A stretch of 64,000 bases of DNA from assembly GCF_037042905.1 (NCBI RefSeq), contig NC_087249.1, forward strand, positions 8,862,001-8,926,000. Direction: 5' to 3'. The notes under the pieces were generated by a model. That model was not told the origin of the DNA. It did no database searches and saw only the letters and a list, made by a program, of their open reading frames with translations. The position numbers were made by a program, and so were the translations under genes. The stretch is from Lytechinus pictus (lineage: Eukaryota > Echinodermata > Echinoidea > Temnopleuroida > Toxopneustidae). Shown here piece after piece: positions 11,080-24,710 of the stretch (the first letter of the stretch is position 1; each line of letters opens with the position of its first letter).

Positions 11080-11471
11080 TTGCATTGACGCCCACTGGCG
11101 ACAATGCATTGTTCTTGTTCCGTATTCCTATTCCGTCGTCTTCTTCTTCTTCTTTGCATTGACGCCCACTGGCGACAATGCATTGTTCTTGTTCCGTATT
11201 CCTATTCCGTCGTCTTTGCATTGACGCCCACTGGCGACAATGCATTGTTCTTGTTCCGTATTCCTATTCCGTCGTCTTCTTCTTTGCATTGACGCCCACT
11301 GGCGACAATGCATTGTTCTTGTTCCGTATTCCTATTCCGTCGTCTTCTTTGCATTGACGCCCACTGGCGACAATGCATTGTTCTTGTTCCGTATTCCTAT
11401 TCCGTCGTCTTTGCATTGACGCCCAATGGCGACAATGCATTGTTCTTGTTCCGTATTCCTATTCCGTCGTC
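11080..11471 (+). repeat. 60-bp palindromic minisatellite, 6 copies (unit 1)
   Basis: Copies start at 11081, 11155, 11217, 11285, 11350 and 11412. The constant core runs from TGCATTGACGCC to CCTATTCCGTCGTC. Copy spacing is 62 bp plus multiples of 3, because a (TTC)n linker of variable length closes each copy. Each core opens with an imperfect 28-bp palindrome (arms TGCATTGACGCC and GGCGACAATGCA around CACT or CAAT). Confidence 0.95.
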
Positions 11472-14455
11472 TTCTTCTTCTTCCACAAAATCCCATTTGT
11501 TTAACACATGGTTTTTGTTAGCTCTGCCCTGGCTCCGTCCCTCATCCAAATTCATCCAAACTTGGTAGACATGTTGTCCAGCATCCCTAGTTGTGCACCT
11601 CGTCTTCCATTTTCCAAAATCGCTCATGCATGACCATCAAGGCGCCATTTTGTAAATTTCAAGTCCATTTGCATACCATTACTAATCTCGTCCTAACTCC
11701 CGCATCATGCATGCTACAGACTTCTAACAAATTGCTATAGATAGTCAAAGAGTTGCTTCATCATTTGCGACGTATAACTTGATCTTTAAAATGCCATCTT
11801 CATGCCCTAAATTCAAATCCGAAATAGCCTTCCTTCAGAAACGTCATATTTATTGAAATGTAAAGTCAAAAAATCCTAAAATGGCCATAACTTTCTGGTT
11901 TTTATTCAATTCAAGCTCATATTTTCAGGAATCGATACTGGCAACATATCATACATACGAGTCAGTTTTCACGCATCATTGACCTTCCGGTATTGAAATA
12001 GCGCCCTCTAAAGTCTCAAAAACGCTTACCTTTGAATGCTCCTCATTGCGTCATGCATGGCCAAACCCGTACCCTTTTTTAGATTTAGGGTGTTCAAGAT
12101 ATGCCCTTTCATGCCATTTAGAAAAATATATACCTTACCACTGACGAAATATCTGAAAAATGCTCCCGAAAATCAGCAAAATACGCAAAAATGCACTATA
12201 ATGCCAGCACAACTTCAACTTGCTCTTATTTCCTTATTATTGAAGCTTATCCTTTCTAACTTGGAAGATATGAGTATTGATATATATTTTAACCGTTCGT
12301 CAACCTTTTGTGACAGAAACTGACATAGAGCTCACGTCAGCTTAAAATTATTGTGAAAAACTCATGCATGACCATCAAGGCGCCATATTTGTAAATGTCA
12401 AGTCCATTTGCATACCATTACTAATCTCGTCCTAACTCCCGCATCCTGCATGCTACAGACTTTTAACAAATTGCTATAGATAGTCAAAGAGTTGCTTCAT
12501 CATTTGCGACGTATAACCTGACCTTCAAAATGCCATCTTCATGCCCTAAATTCAAATCCGAAATAGCCTTCCTTCAAAAACTTCATATTTATTGAAATGT
12601 AAAGTCAAAAAATCGTAAAATGGCCATAACTTTCTTGTTTTTATTCAATCCGAGCTCATATATTCAGGAATTGATACTGGCAACATATCATACTTACGAC
12701 ATAGTTTTCACGCATCATTGATCTTCCGGTATTGAAATAGCGCCCTCTAAAGTTTCAAAAACGCTTACCTTTGAATGCTCCTCATTGCGTCATGCATGGC
12801 CAAACCCGTACCCTTTTTTAGATTTAGGGTGTTCAAGATATGCCCTTTCATGCCATTTAGAAAAATATATACCTTACCACTGACGAAATATCTGAAAAAT
12901 GCTCCCGAAAATCAGCAAATTACGCAAAAATGCACTATACTGCCAGCACAACTTCAACTTGCTCTTATTTCCTTATTATGGAAGCTTATTCTTTCTAACT
13001 TGGCAGATATGAGTATTGATATATACTTCAACCGTTCGTCAACCTTTTGTGACAGAAACTGACATAGAGCTGACGTCAGCTTAAAATTATTGCGAAAAAC
13101 TGTCATTTTTAATGTCTTTCTTTATATGGCATTTACTTCCGGTCTATTGCTTGCGCACAAATAAAAGTGGTATCAATATCACCGCATTGAAATGCTCTTT
13201 CCAGTGATACCAAATACGACATAGGTTACAACAGAAAATTTCAAGATAAGTCAATCTGAACACATGGTATACTGCTCACAATGCACACATTACCAACAAC
13301 AGAATTGTACACAATGTCTATGGCATGGGTTTCATGGGTAAGAGCGGCCAAATGGTCTAAAATGGTATGGAGGGCAAAATGTACCAAAATGCAATTTGAT
13401 TAACATGTAATTTTTGTTAGTCCTCCCCTGCCTCCGCTCCTCATCCAAATTCATTCCGATTTGGTAGACATGTTGTCCATGATGCATTATTGTGTACCTC
13501 TTATTTCATTTTCTAAAATCATTCATGCATGACAGTGCAGGCGCCATTTTGTCCATTTCAAGTCCATTTGCATACCATTACTCTCATCCTAACTCCCGCA
13601 TCCTGCATGCTACCGACTTCTAACAAATTGCAGTAGATTGTTTAAGAGTTGCTCTCTCATATAAGAACACGACTTGGCCTTCAAAATTCCGTCTTCTTGC
13701 CCTAAATTCAAATCCAAAATAGTCTACGTTCAAAATGTTCATATTTATTGAAATGCAAATTAGGAAAATCGTAAAATGGCCATAACTTTCTTGTTTTTAT
13801 TCACTTCCGTCTTATATTTTTATGGTTTACTAATGGTATCACCCTTTACAATTCAACAATTTTTACGCATCAGTGACTGTTCAATTTACAAATAGCGCCC
13901 TCTATTGCAAAGTCAACAAATAATAAAATGACAATAACTTTGTTGTTATCATTCATTTTGGTCTTTTATTTTCAGGGCTGGCTTATGATATCATCCTTCA
14001 TAATCCATATTCTTTTTACGCATCTGTGACAATTACATTTAGAAATAGCGCCCTCTATTGCAAACTAAAGAAATGTTAAAATGGTCATAAGTTCCTTGTT
14101 CTCATTCATTTCGGTCTCATATTTTCAGGGTATGCTTATTGTATCATTCCACATAATCCACATGTGTTGTACGCATGAATGACCATTACCTTTACAAAAT
14201 AGTGAGTGAGTGACATCATCAACTCTCTCATTTGGATGTAACTGGCTCGTTCATATAACTATTTTGATAAAAATAAGTGAAACTTTGAAATGTCATAACT
14301 TTCTTATTTTACATCCGATTTTGATGAAAATTTCAGCATTGTGCTTGTCTGATTTTTCCCTATTGATTCAAATCAACATTTTTCTGAGGTGGACTTGACC
14401 TTTAAATCAGACACGTCAATGCATGCACATCGTAATGAAACGATTGCAGTTCTAG
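11080..14455 (+). repeat. Array unit 1: composite edge unit
   Basis: This 3.4-kb unit opens the array. It holds two copies of the 95-codon frame (12036-12323 and 12775-13062). The first is followed at about 12358 by a jump back into domain A (CTCATGCATGACC), so about 1 kb has been lost there. After domain B (about 13400-13545) it keeps some 650 bp, with two extra GCGCCCTCT modules near 13895 and 14048, that all later units lack. It ends in a hairpin and CTAG (14452-14455). Confidence 0.9.
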
Positions 14456-16195
14456 TCTTCTTCTTCTTCTTCTTCTTCTTCTTCCACAAAATCCCATTTG
14501 TTTAACACATGGTTTTTGTTAGCTCTGCCCTGGCTCCGTCCCTCATCCAAATTTATCCAAACTTTGTAGACATGTTGTCCAGCATCCCTAGTTGTGCCCC
14601 TCGTCTTCATTTTTCCAAAATCACTCATGCATGACCATCTAGGCGCCATTTTGTAAATTTCAGTCCATTTGCATACCATTACTAATCTCGTCCTAACTCC
14701 CGCATCCTGCATGCTACAAACTTCTAACAAATTGCTATAGATAGTCAAAGAGTTGCTCCATCATCTGCGACGTATAACCTGACCTTCAAAATGCCATCTT
14801 CATGCCCTAAATTCAAATCCGAAATAGCCTTCCTTCAAAAACGTCACATTTATTGAAATGTAAAGTCAAAAAATCGTAAAATGGCCATAACTTTATTGTT
14901 TTTATTCATTTCGAGCTCATACTTTTAGGAATTGATACTGGTACCATATCATACTTACGAGTCAGTTTTCACGCATCACTGAATGTCCGTTACTGAAATA
15001 GCGCCCTCTAAAGTTTCAAAAACGCTTATCTTTGAATGCTCCTCATTTCGTCATGCATGGCCAAACCCGTACCTTTTTTTAGATTTAGGGTGTTCAAGAT
15101 ATGCCCTTTCATGCCATTTAGAAAAATATATACCTTACAGCTGACGAAATATCTGAAAAATGCTCCCGAAAATCAGCAAAATACACAAAAATGCACTATA
15201 ATGCCAGCATAACTTCAACTTGCTTTTATTTCCTTATTATTAAAGCTTATCCTTTCTAACTTGGCAGAAATGAGTATTGATATATACTTCAACCGTTCGT
15301 CAACCTTTTGTGACAGAAACTGACATAGAGCTGACGTCAGCTTAAAATTATTGTGCAAAACTGTCATTTTTAATGTCTTTCTTTATATGGCATTTACTTC
15401 CGGTCTATTGCTTGCGCACAAATAAAAGTGGTACCAATGTCACCGCATGGGAATGCTCTATCCAGTGATACCAAATACGACATAGGTTACAACAGAAAAT
15501 TTCAAGATAAGCCAATCTGAACACATGGTATACTACTCACGATGCATACATTATCAATAACAGAATTGTACACAATGTCTATGGCATAACGTATTATGCA
15601 TGCACATCGTTCTGAGTTACGTTAATGAACTGTCAGGGAAATTTATATGCTCATTCATATCACTCTCTCTGTGTCTTTCTCTCCCTTCTCTCTCTTCGTT
15701 GAGCGGCCATGTCGTCTAAAAATAGAACAAATCTGTTTGACTCGAGAATGTATTTTCCTATGGAGGGCACAATGTACCAAAATCCACTTTGATTAACATG
15801 TAATTTTTGTTAGTCCTCCCCTGCCTCCGCTCCTTATCTAAATTCATTCCGATTTGGTAGACATGTTGTCCATGATGCATTATTGTGTACCTCTTATTTC
15901 ATTTTGTAAAATCATTCATGCATGACAGCGCATGCGCCATTTTGAATGAGTGACATCATCATCTCTTTCATTTGGATGTAACTGGCTCGTTCATATAACT
16001 CTTTTGTTAAAAATAAGCGAAACTTTGAAATGTCATAACTTTCTTATTTTACATCCGATTTTGATGAAATTTTCAGCATTGTGCTTGTCTGATTTTTCCC
16101 TATTGATTCCAATCAACATTTTTCTGAGGTGGACTTGACCTTTCAATCAGACGCGTCAATGCATGCACATCGTTCGGAAACGATTGCAGTTCTAG
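14456..16195 (+). repeat. Array unit 2, long subtype, frame broken
   Basis: It starts with a long TTC tract and no minisatellite. The 95-codon frame begins at 15036 but meets TAA at 15210-15212 (codon 59). The segment from about 14510 to 15070 is very close to that of unit 19 (44170-44740). The CTAG end is at 16192-16195. Confidence 0.9.
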
Positions 16196-18078
16196 TCTTC
16201 TTTGCATTGACGCCCACTGGCGACAATGCATTGTTCTTGTTCCGTATTCCTATTCCGTCGTCTTCTTCTTTGCATTGACGCCCAATGGCGACAATGCATT
16301 GTTCTTGTTCTGTATTCCTATTCCGTCGTCTTCTTCTTCTTCTGCTTCTTCCACAAAATCCCATTTGTTTAACACATGGTTTTTGTTAGCTCTACCCTGG
16401 CTCCGTCCCTCATCCAAATTCATCCAAACTTTGTAGACATGTTGTCCAGCATCCCTAGTTGTGCACCTCGTCTTCCATTTTCCAAAATCACTCATGCATG
16501 ACCATCAAGGCGCCATTTTGTAAATTTCAAGTCCATTTGCATACCATTACTAATCTCGTCCTAACTCCCGCATAATGCATGCTACAAACTTCTAACAAAT
16601 TGCTATAGATAGTCAAAGAGTTGCTCCATCATTTGCGACGTATAACCTGACCTTCAAAATGCCATCTTCATACCCTAAATTCAAATCCGAAATAGCCTTC
16701 CTTCAAAAACTTCATATTTATTGAAATGTAAAGTCAAAAAATCGTAAAATGGCCATAACTTTCATCTTTTTATTCAATTCGAGCTGATATTTTCAGGAAA
16801 TGACACTAGCAACATATCAGACATACGAGTGAGTTTTCACGCATCATTGACCTTCCGGTATTGAAATAGCGCCCTCTAAAGTTTCAAAAACGCTTACCTT
16901 TGAATGCTCCTCATTGCGTCATGCATGGCCAAACCCGTACCCTTTTTTAGATTTAGGGTGTTCAAGATATGCCCTTTCATGCCATTTAGAAAAATATATA
17001 CCTTACAGCTGACGAAATATCTGAAAAATGCTCCCGAAAATCAGCAAAATACCCAAAAATGCACTATAATGCCAGCACAACTTCAACTTGCTCTTATTTC
17101 CTTATTATTGAAGCTTATCCTTTCTAACTTGGCAGATATGAGTATTGATATATACTTTAACTGTTCGTCAACCTTTTGTGACAGAAACTGACATAGAGCT
17201 GACGTCAGCTTAAAATTATTGTGAAAAACTGTCATTTTTAATGTCTTTCTTTATATGGCATTTACTTCCGGTCTATTGCCTGCGCACAAATAAAAGTGGT
17301 ATCAATGTCACCGCATTTGAATGCTCTTTCCAGTGATACCAAATATGACATAGGTTACAACAGAAAATTTCAAGATAAGCGAATCTGAACACATGGTATA
17401 CTACTCAGAATGCACACATTATCAACAACAGAATTGTACACAATGTCTATGGCATAACGTATTATGCATGCACATCGTTCTGCTATGTACTTTACACTGA
17501 GTTGCGTTAATGAACTGTCAGGGAAATGTGTATGCTTATTCATATCACTCTCTCTGTGTCTTTCTCTCCCTTCTCTCTCTTTGTTGAGCGGCCATGGTCA
17601 AAAAATGGACGAAATCTCTTTGACTCGAGAATGCAACTTCCTATGGAGGGCACAATGTACCAAAATCCACTTTGATTAACATGTAATTTTTGTTAGTCCT
17701 CCCCTGCCTCCGCTCCTCATCCAAATTCATTCCGATTTGGTAGACATGTTGTCCATGATGCATTATTGTGTACCTCTTATTTCATTTTCTTAAATCATTC
17801 ATGCATGACAGTGCATGCGCCATTTTGAGTGAGTGACATCATCATCTCTCTCATTTGGAAGTAACTGGCTCGTTCATATAACTATTTTGTTAAAAATAAG
17901 CAAAATTTTGAAATGTCATAACTTTCTTATTTTACATCCGATTTTGATGAAATTTTCAGCATTGTGCTTGTCTGATTTTTCCCTATTGATTCAAATCAAG
18001 ATTTTTCTGAGGTGGACTTGACCTTTCAATCAGACACGTCAATGCATGCACATCGTAATGAAACGATTGCAGTTCTAG
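16196..18078 (+). repeat. Array unit 3, long subtype, two minisatellite copies
   Basis: A short TCTTC precedes two minisatellite copies (16203 and 16271). The 95-codon frame at 16904-17191 is intact. The CTAG end is at 18075-18078. Confidence 0.9.
16202..16330 (+). repeat. 60-bp minisatellite, 2 copies (unit 3)
   Basis: Copies start at 16203 and 16271. The palindrome loops read CACT and CAAT. Confidence 0.9.
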
Positions 18079-19822
18079 TCTTCTTCTTCTTCTTCTTCCA
18101 CAAAATCCCATTTGTTTAACACATGGTGTTTGTTAGCTCTGCCCTGGCTCCGTCCCTCATCCAAATTCATCCAAACTTGGTAGACATGTTGTCCAGCATC
18201 CCTAGTTGTGCCCCTTGTCTTCTTTTTTTCAAAATCACTCATGCATGACCATCTAGGCGCCATTTTGTAAATTTCAAGTCCATTTGCATACCATTACTAA
18301 TCTCGTCCTATTTCCCGCATCCTGCATTCTACAGACTTCTAACAAATTGCTATAGATAGTCAAAGAGTTGCCCCATCATTTGCGACGTATAACCTGACCT
18401 TTAAAATGCCATCTTCATGCCCTAAATTCAAATCCGAAATAGCCTTCCTTCAAAAACGTCATATTTATTGAAATGTAAAGTAAAAAAATCGTAAAATGGC
18501 CATAACTTTCTTCTTTTTATTCAATTCGAGCTAATATTTTTTAGGAATTAATACTGGCAACATATCATACTTACGAGTCAGTTTGCACGCATCACTGACC
18601 TTCCGGTATTGAAATAGCGCCCTCTAAAGTTTCAAAAACGCTTACCTTTGAATGCTCCTCATTGCGTCATGCATGGCAAAACCCGTACCCTTTTTTAGAT
18701 TTAGGGTGTTCAAGATATGCCCTTTCATGCCATTTAGAAAAATATATACCTTACCACTGACGAAATATCTGAAAAATGCTCCCGAAAATCAGCAAAATAC
18801 GCAAAAATGCACTATAATGCCAGCACAACTTCAACTTGCTCTTATTTCCTTATTATTGAAGTTTATCCTTTCTAACTTGGCAGATATGAGTATTGATATA
18901 TACTTTAACCGTTCATTAACCTTTTGTGACAGAAAATGACATAGAGCTCACGTCAGCTTAAAATTATTGTGAAAAACCTTCATTTTTAATGTCTTTCTTT
19001 ATATGGCATTTACTTCCGGTCTATTGCCTGCGCACAAATAAAAGTGGTATCAATGTCACCGCATGGAAATGCTCTTTCCACTGATACCAAATACGACATA
19101 GGTTACAACAGAAAATTTCAAGATAAGCCAATCTGAACACATGGTATACTGCTCACAATGCACATATTATCAACAACAAAATTGTACACAATGTCTATGG
19201 CATAACGTATTATGCATGCACATCGTTCTGCTGTGTACTTAACACTGAGTTACGTTAATGACTGTCAGGGAAATGTGTATGCTTATTCATATCACTCTCT
19301 CTGTGTCTTTCTCTCCCTTCTCTCTTTTTGTTGAGCGGCCATGGTCTAAAAATGGACGAAATCTGTTTGACTCGAGAATGTAACTTCCTATGGAGGGCAA
19401 AATGTACCAAAATCCACTTTGATTAACATGTAATTTTTCTTAGTCCTCCCTGCCTCCGCTCCTCATCCAAATTCATTCCGATTTGGTAGACATGTTGTCC
19501 ATGATGCATTTTTGTGTACCTATTATTTCATTTTCTAAAATCATTCATGCATGACAGTGCATGCACCATTTTGAGTGAGTGACATCATCATCTCTCTCAT
19601 TTGCATGTAACTGGCTCGTTCATAAACTATTTTGTTAGAAATAAGCGAAACTTTGAAATGTCATAACTTTCTTATTTTAAATCCGATTTTGATGAAATTT
19701 TCAGCATTGCGCTTGTCTGATTTTTCCTATTGATTCAAATCAACATTTTTCTGAGGTAGACTTGACCTTTCAATCAGACGCGTCAATGCATGCACATCGT
19801 TCTGAAACGATTGCAGTTCTAG
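18079..19822 (+). repeat. Array unit 4, long subtype
   Basis: It starts directly with TTC repeats. The 95-codon frame at 18652-18939 is intact. The palindrome copy is altered (AGCTCACGTCAGCT). The CTAG end is at 19819-19822. Confidence 0.9.
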
Positions 19823-21391
19823 TCTTCTTCTTCTGCTTCTTCCACAAAATCCCATTTGTTTAACACATGGTGTTTGTTAGCTCTGCCCTGGCTCCGTCCC
19901 TCATCCAAATTCATCCAAACTTGGTAGACGTGTTGTCCAGCATCCCTAGTTGTGCCCCTCGTCTTCCTTTTTTCAAAATCACTCATGCATGACCATCTAG
20001 GCGCCATTTTGTAAATTTCAAGTCCATTTGCATACCATTACTAATCTCGTCCTAACTCCCGCATCCTGCATTCTACAGACTTCTAACAAATTGCTATAGA
20101 TAGTCAAAGAGTTGTTCCATCATTTGCGACGTATAACCTGACCTTCAAAATGCCATCTTCATGCCCTAAATTCAAATCCGAAATAGCCTTCCTTCAAAAA
20201 CGTCATATTTATTGAAATGTAAAGTCAAAAAATCGTAAAATGGCCATAACTTTCTTGTTTTTATTCATTTCGAGCTCATATTTTCAGGAATTGATACTGG
20301 TACCATATCATACATAGGAATTAGTTTTCACGCTTCACTGAATTTCCGTTACTGAAATAGCGCCCTCTAAAGTTTCAAAAACGCTTATCTTTGAATGCTC
20401 CTCATTTCGTCATGCATGGCCAAACCCGTACCCTTTTTTAGATTTAGGGTGTTCAAGATATGCTCTTTCATGCCATTTTGAAAAATATATACCTTACTGC
20501 TGACAAAATATCTGAAAAATGCTCCCGAAAATCAGCAAAATACGCAAAAATGCACTATAATGCCAGCACAACTTCAACTTGCTCTTATTTCCTTATTATT
20601 GAAGCTTATCCTTTCTAACTTGGCAGATATGAGTATTGATATATACTTCAACCGTTCGTCAACCTTTTGTAACAGAAACTGACAAAAATCTGACGTCAGC
20701 TTAAAATTATTGTGCAAAACCTTCATTTTTAATGTTTTTCTTTATATGGCATTTACTTCCGGTCTATTGCTTGAGCACAAATAAAAGGGGTATCAATGTC
20801 ACCGCATTTGAATGCTCTTTCCAGTGATACCAAATATGACATAGGTTACAACAGAAAATTTCAAGATAAGCCAATCTGAACACATGGTATACTACTCAGA
20901 ATGCACACATTATCAACAACAGAATTGTACACAATGTCTATGGCATAACGTATTATGCATGCACATCGTTCTGCTATGTACTTTACACTGAGTTACGTTA
21001 ATGAACTGTCAGGGAAATGTGTATGCTTATCCATATCATTCCGATTTGGTAGACATGTTGTCCATGATGCATTATTGTGTACCTCTTATTTCATTTTCTA
21101 AAATCATTCATGCATGACAGTGCATGCACCATTTTGAGTGAGTGACATCATCATCTCTCTCATTTGCATGTAACCGGCTCGTTCATAATTAAAACTATTT
21201 TGTTAGAAATAAGCGAAACTTTGAAATGTCATAACTTTCTTATTTTAAATCCGATTTTGATGAAATTTTCAGCATTGCGCTTGTCTGATTTTTCCCTATT
21301 GATTCAAATCAACATTTTTCTGAGGTAGACTTGACCTTTCAATCAGACGCGTCAATGCATGCACATCGTTCTGAAACGATTGCAGTTCTAG
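19823..21391 (+). repeat. Array unit 5, short subtype, frame broken
   Basis: About 178 bp covering the CT-rich tract and the start of domain B are deleted (junction CATATCATTCCG near 21033). The 95-codon frame starting at 20395 has TGA at 20479-20481 (codon 29). From the TTC tract to the CTAG end the unit matches unit 20 at a constant offset of 26205 bp. Confidence 0.9.
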
Positions 21392-23138
21392 TCTTCTTCT
21401 TCTGCTTCTTCCACAAAATCCCATTTGTTTAACACATGGTGTTTGTTAGCTCTGCCCTGGCTCCGTCCCTCATCCAAATTCATCCAAACTTGGTAGACAT
21501 GTTGTCCAGCATCCCTAGTTGTGCCCCTCGTCTTCCTTTTTTCAAAATCACTCATGCATGACCATCTAGGCGCCATTTTGTAAATTTCAAGTCCATTTGC
21601 ATACCATTACTAATCTCGTCCTAACTCCCGCATCCTGCATTCTACAGACTTCTAACAAATTGCTATAGATAGTCAAAGAGTTGTTCCATCATTTGCGACG
21701 TATAACCTGACCTTCAAAATGCCATCTTCATGCCCTAAATTCAAATCCGAAATAGCCTTCCTTCAAAAACGTCATATTTATTGAAATGTAAAGTAAAAAA
21801 ATCGTAAAATGGCCATAACTTTCTTGTTTTTATTCATTTCGAGCTCATATTTTTAGGAATTGATACTGGTACCATATCATACATAGGAATTAGTTTTCAC
21901 GCATCACTAAATTTCCGTTACTGAAATAGCGCCCTCTAAAGTTTCAAAAACGCTTATCTTTGAATGCTCCTCATTGCGTCATGCATGGCCAAACCCGTAC
22001 CCTTTTTTAGATTTAGGGTGTTCAAGATATGCCCTTTCATGCCATTTAGAAAAAAATATACCTTACCACTGACGAAATATCTGAAAAATGCTCCCGAAAA
22101 TCAGCAAAATTCGCAAAAATGCACTATAATGCCAGCACAACTTGAACTTGCTCTTATTTCCTTATTATTGAAGTTTATCCTTTCTAACTTGGCAGATATG
22201 AGTATTGATATATACTTCAACCGTTCGTTAACCTTTTGTGACAGAAACTGACATAGAGCTGACGTCAGCTCAAAATTATTGTGCAAAACTGTCATTTTTA
22301 ATGTCTTTCTTTATATGGCATTTACTTCCGGTCTATTGCTTGCGCAAAAATAAAAGTGGTATCAATGTCACCGCATTGGAATGCCCTATCCAGTGATACC
22401 AAATACGACATAGGTTACAACAGAAAATTTCAAGATAAGCCAATCTGAACACATGGTTTACTACTCACAGTGCGCACATTATCAACAACAGAATTGTACA
22501 CAATGTCTATGGCATAACGTATTATGCATGCACATCGTTCTGCTATGTACTTTACACTGAGTTACGTTAATGAACTGTCAGGGAAATTTGTATGCTTATT
22601 CATATCACTCTCTGTGTCTTTTTCTCCCTTCTCTCTCTTTGTTGAGCAGCCATATGGTCTAAAAATGGACGAAATCTGTTTGACTCGAGAATGTAACTTC
22701 CTATGGAGGGCAACATGTACCAAAATCCACTTTGATTAACATGTAATTTTTGTTAGTCCTCCCCTGCCTCCGCTCCTCATCCAAATTCATTCCGATTTGG
22801 TAGACATGTTGTCCATGATGCATTATTCTGTATCTCTTATTTCATTTTCTAAAATCATTCATGCATGACAGTGCATGCACCATTTTGAGTGAGTGACATC
22901 ATCATCTCTCTCATTTGGATGTAACTGGCTCGTTCATATAATTCTTTTGTTAAAAATAAGCGAAACTTTGAAATGTCATAACTTTCTTATTTTACATCCG
23001 ATTTTGATGAAATTTTCAGCATTGTGCTTGTCTGATTTTTCCCTATTGATTCAAATCAACATTTTTATGAGGTGGACTTGACCTCTAAATCAGACACGTC
23101 AATGCATGCACATCGTAATGAAACGATTGCAGTTCTAG
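21392..23138 (+). repeat. Array unit 6, long subtype
   Basis: It has no minisatellite and an intact 95-codon frame at 21964-22251. Its body matches unit 11 at an offset of 8848 bp. The hairpin loop is the AATGA variant. Confidence 0.9.
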
Positions 23139-24710
23139 TCTTCTTCTTCTTCTGCTTCTTCCACAAAATCCCATTTGTTTAACACATGGTGTTTGTTAGC
23201 TCTGCCCTGGCTCCGTCCCTCATCCAAATTCATCCAAACTTGGTAGACATGTTGTCCAGCATCCCTAGTTGTGCCCCTCGTCTTCCTTTTTTCAAAATCA
23301 CTCATGCATGACCATCTAGGCGCCATTTTGTAAATTTCAAGTCCATTTGCATACCATTACTAATCTCGTCCTAACTCCCGCATCCTGCATTCTACAGACT
23401 TCTAACAAATTGCTATAGATATTCAAAGAGTTGTTCCATTATTTGCGACGTATAACCTGACCTTCAAAATGCCATCTTCATGCCCTAAATTCAAATCCGA
23501 AATAGCCTTCCTTCAAAAACGTCATATTTATTGAAATGTAAAGTCAAAAAATCGTAAAATGGCCATAACTTTCTTGTTTTTATTCATTTCGAGCTCATAT
23601 TTTCAGGAATTGATACTGGTACCATATCATACATAGGAATTAGTTTTCACGCATCATTATATTTCCGTTACTGAAATAGCGCCCTCTAAAGTTTCAAAAA
23701 CGCTTATCTTTGAATGCTCCTCATTGCGTCATGCATGGCCAAATCCGTACCTTTTTTTAGATTTCGGGTGTTCGAGATATGCCCTTTCATGCCATTTAGA
23801 AAAAAATATACCTTACCACTGACGAAATATCTGAAAAATGCTCCCGAAAATCAGCAAAATTCGCAAAAATGCACTATAATGCCAGCACAACTTGAACTTG
23901 CTCTTATTTCCTTATTATTGAAGTTTATCCTTTCTAACTTGGCAGATATGAGTATTGATATATACTTCAACCGTTCGTCAACCTTTTGTAACAGAAACTG
24001 ACAAAAATCTGACGTCAGCTTAAAATTATTGTGCAAAACTGTCATTTTTAATGTCTTTCTTTATATGGCATTTACTTCCGGTCTATTGCTTGCGCACAAA
24101 TAAAAGTGGTATCAATGTCACCGCATGGAAATGCTCTTTCCACTGATACCAAATATGACATAGGTTACAACAGAAAATTTCAAGATAAGCCAATCTGAAC
24201 ACATGGTATACTGCTCACAATGCATATATTATCAACAACAGAATTGTACACAATGTCTATGGCATAACGTATTATGCATGCACATCGTTCTGCTACGTAC
24301 TTTACACTGAGTTACGCTAATGAACTGTCAGGGAAATGTGTATGCTTATCCATATCATTCCGATTTGGTAGACATGTTGTCCATGATGCATTATTGTGTA
24401 CCTCTTATTTCATTTTCTAAAATCATTCATGCATGACAGTGCATGCACCATTTTGAGTGAGTGACATCATCATCTCTCTCATTTGCATGTAACTGGCTCG
24501 TTCATAATTAAAACTATTTTGTTAGAAATAAGCGAAACTTTGAAATGTCATAACTTTCTTATTTTAAATCCGATTTTGATGAAATTTTCAGCATTGCGCT
24601 TGTCTGATTTTTCCCTATTGATTCAAATCAACATTTTTCTGAGGTAGACTTGACCTTTCAATCAGACGCGTCAATGCATGCACATCGTTCTGAAACGATT
24701 GCAGTTCTAG
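23139..24710 (+). repeat. Array unit 7, short subtype
   Basis: It carries the short-subtype deletion near 24355 and an intact 95-codon frame at 23714-24001. It matches unit 12 at an offset of 8848 bp. The CTAG end is at 24707-24710. Confidence 0.9.

Noticed and set aside
11081..11471. Regular 60-bp direct repeats that might suggest a CRISPR array
   Set aside because: The repeats are contiguous with only TTC linkers and have no unique spacers, no cas genes are present, and the sequence is eukaryotic.
11021..11568. Frames reading through the minisatellite (HCSCSVFLFR type and inverse)
   Set aside because: They arise because the copy spacing is only partly a multiple of three and change from cluster to cluster; no protein resemblance.
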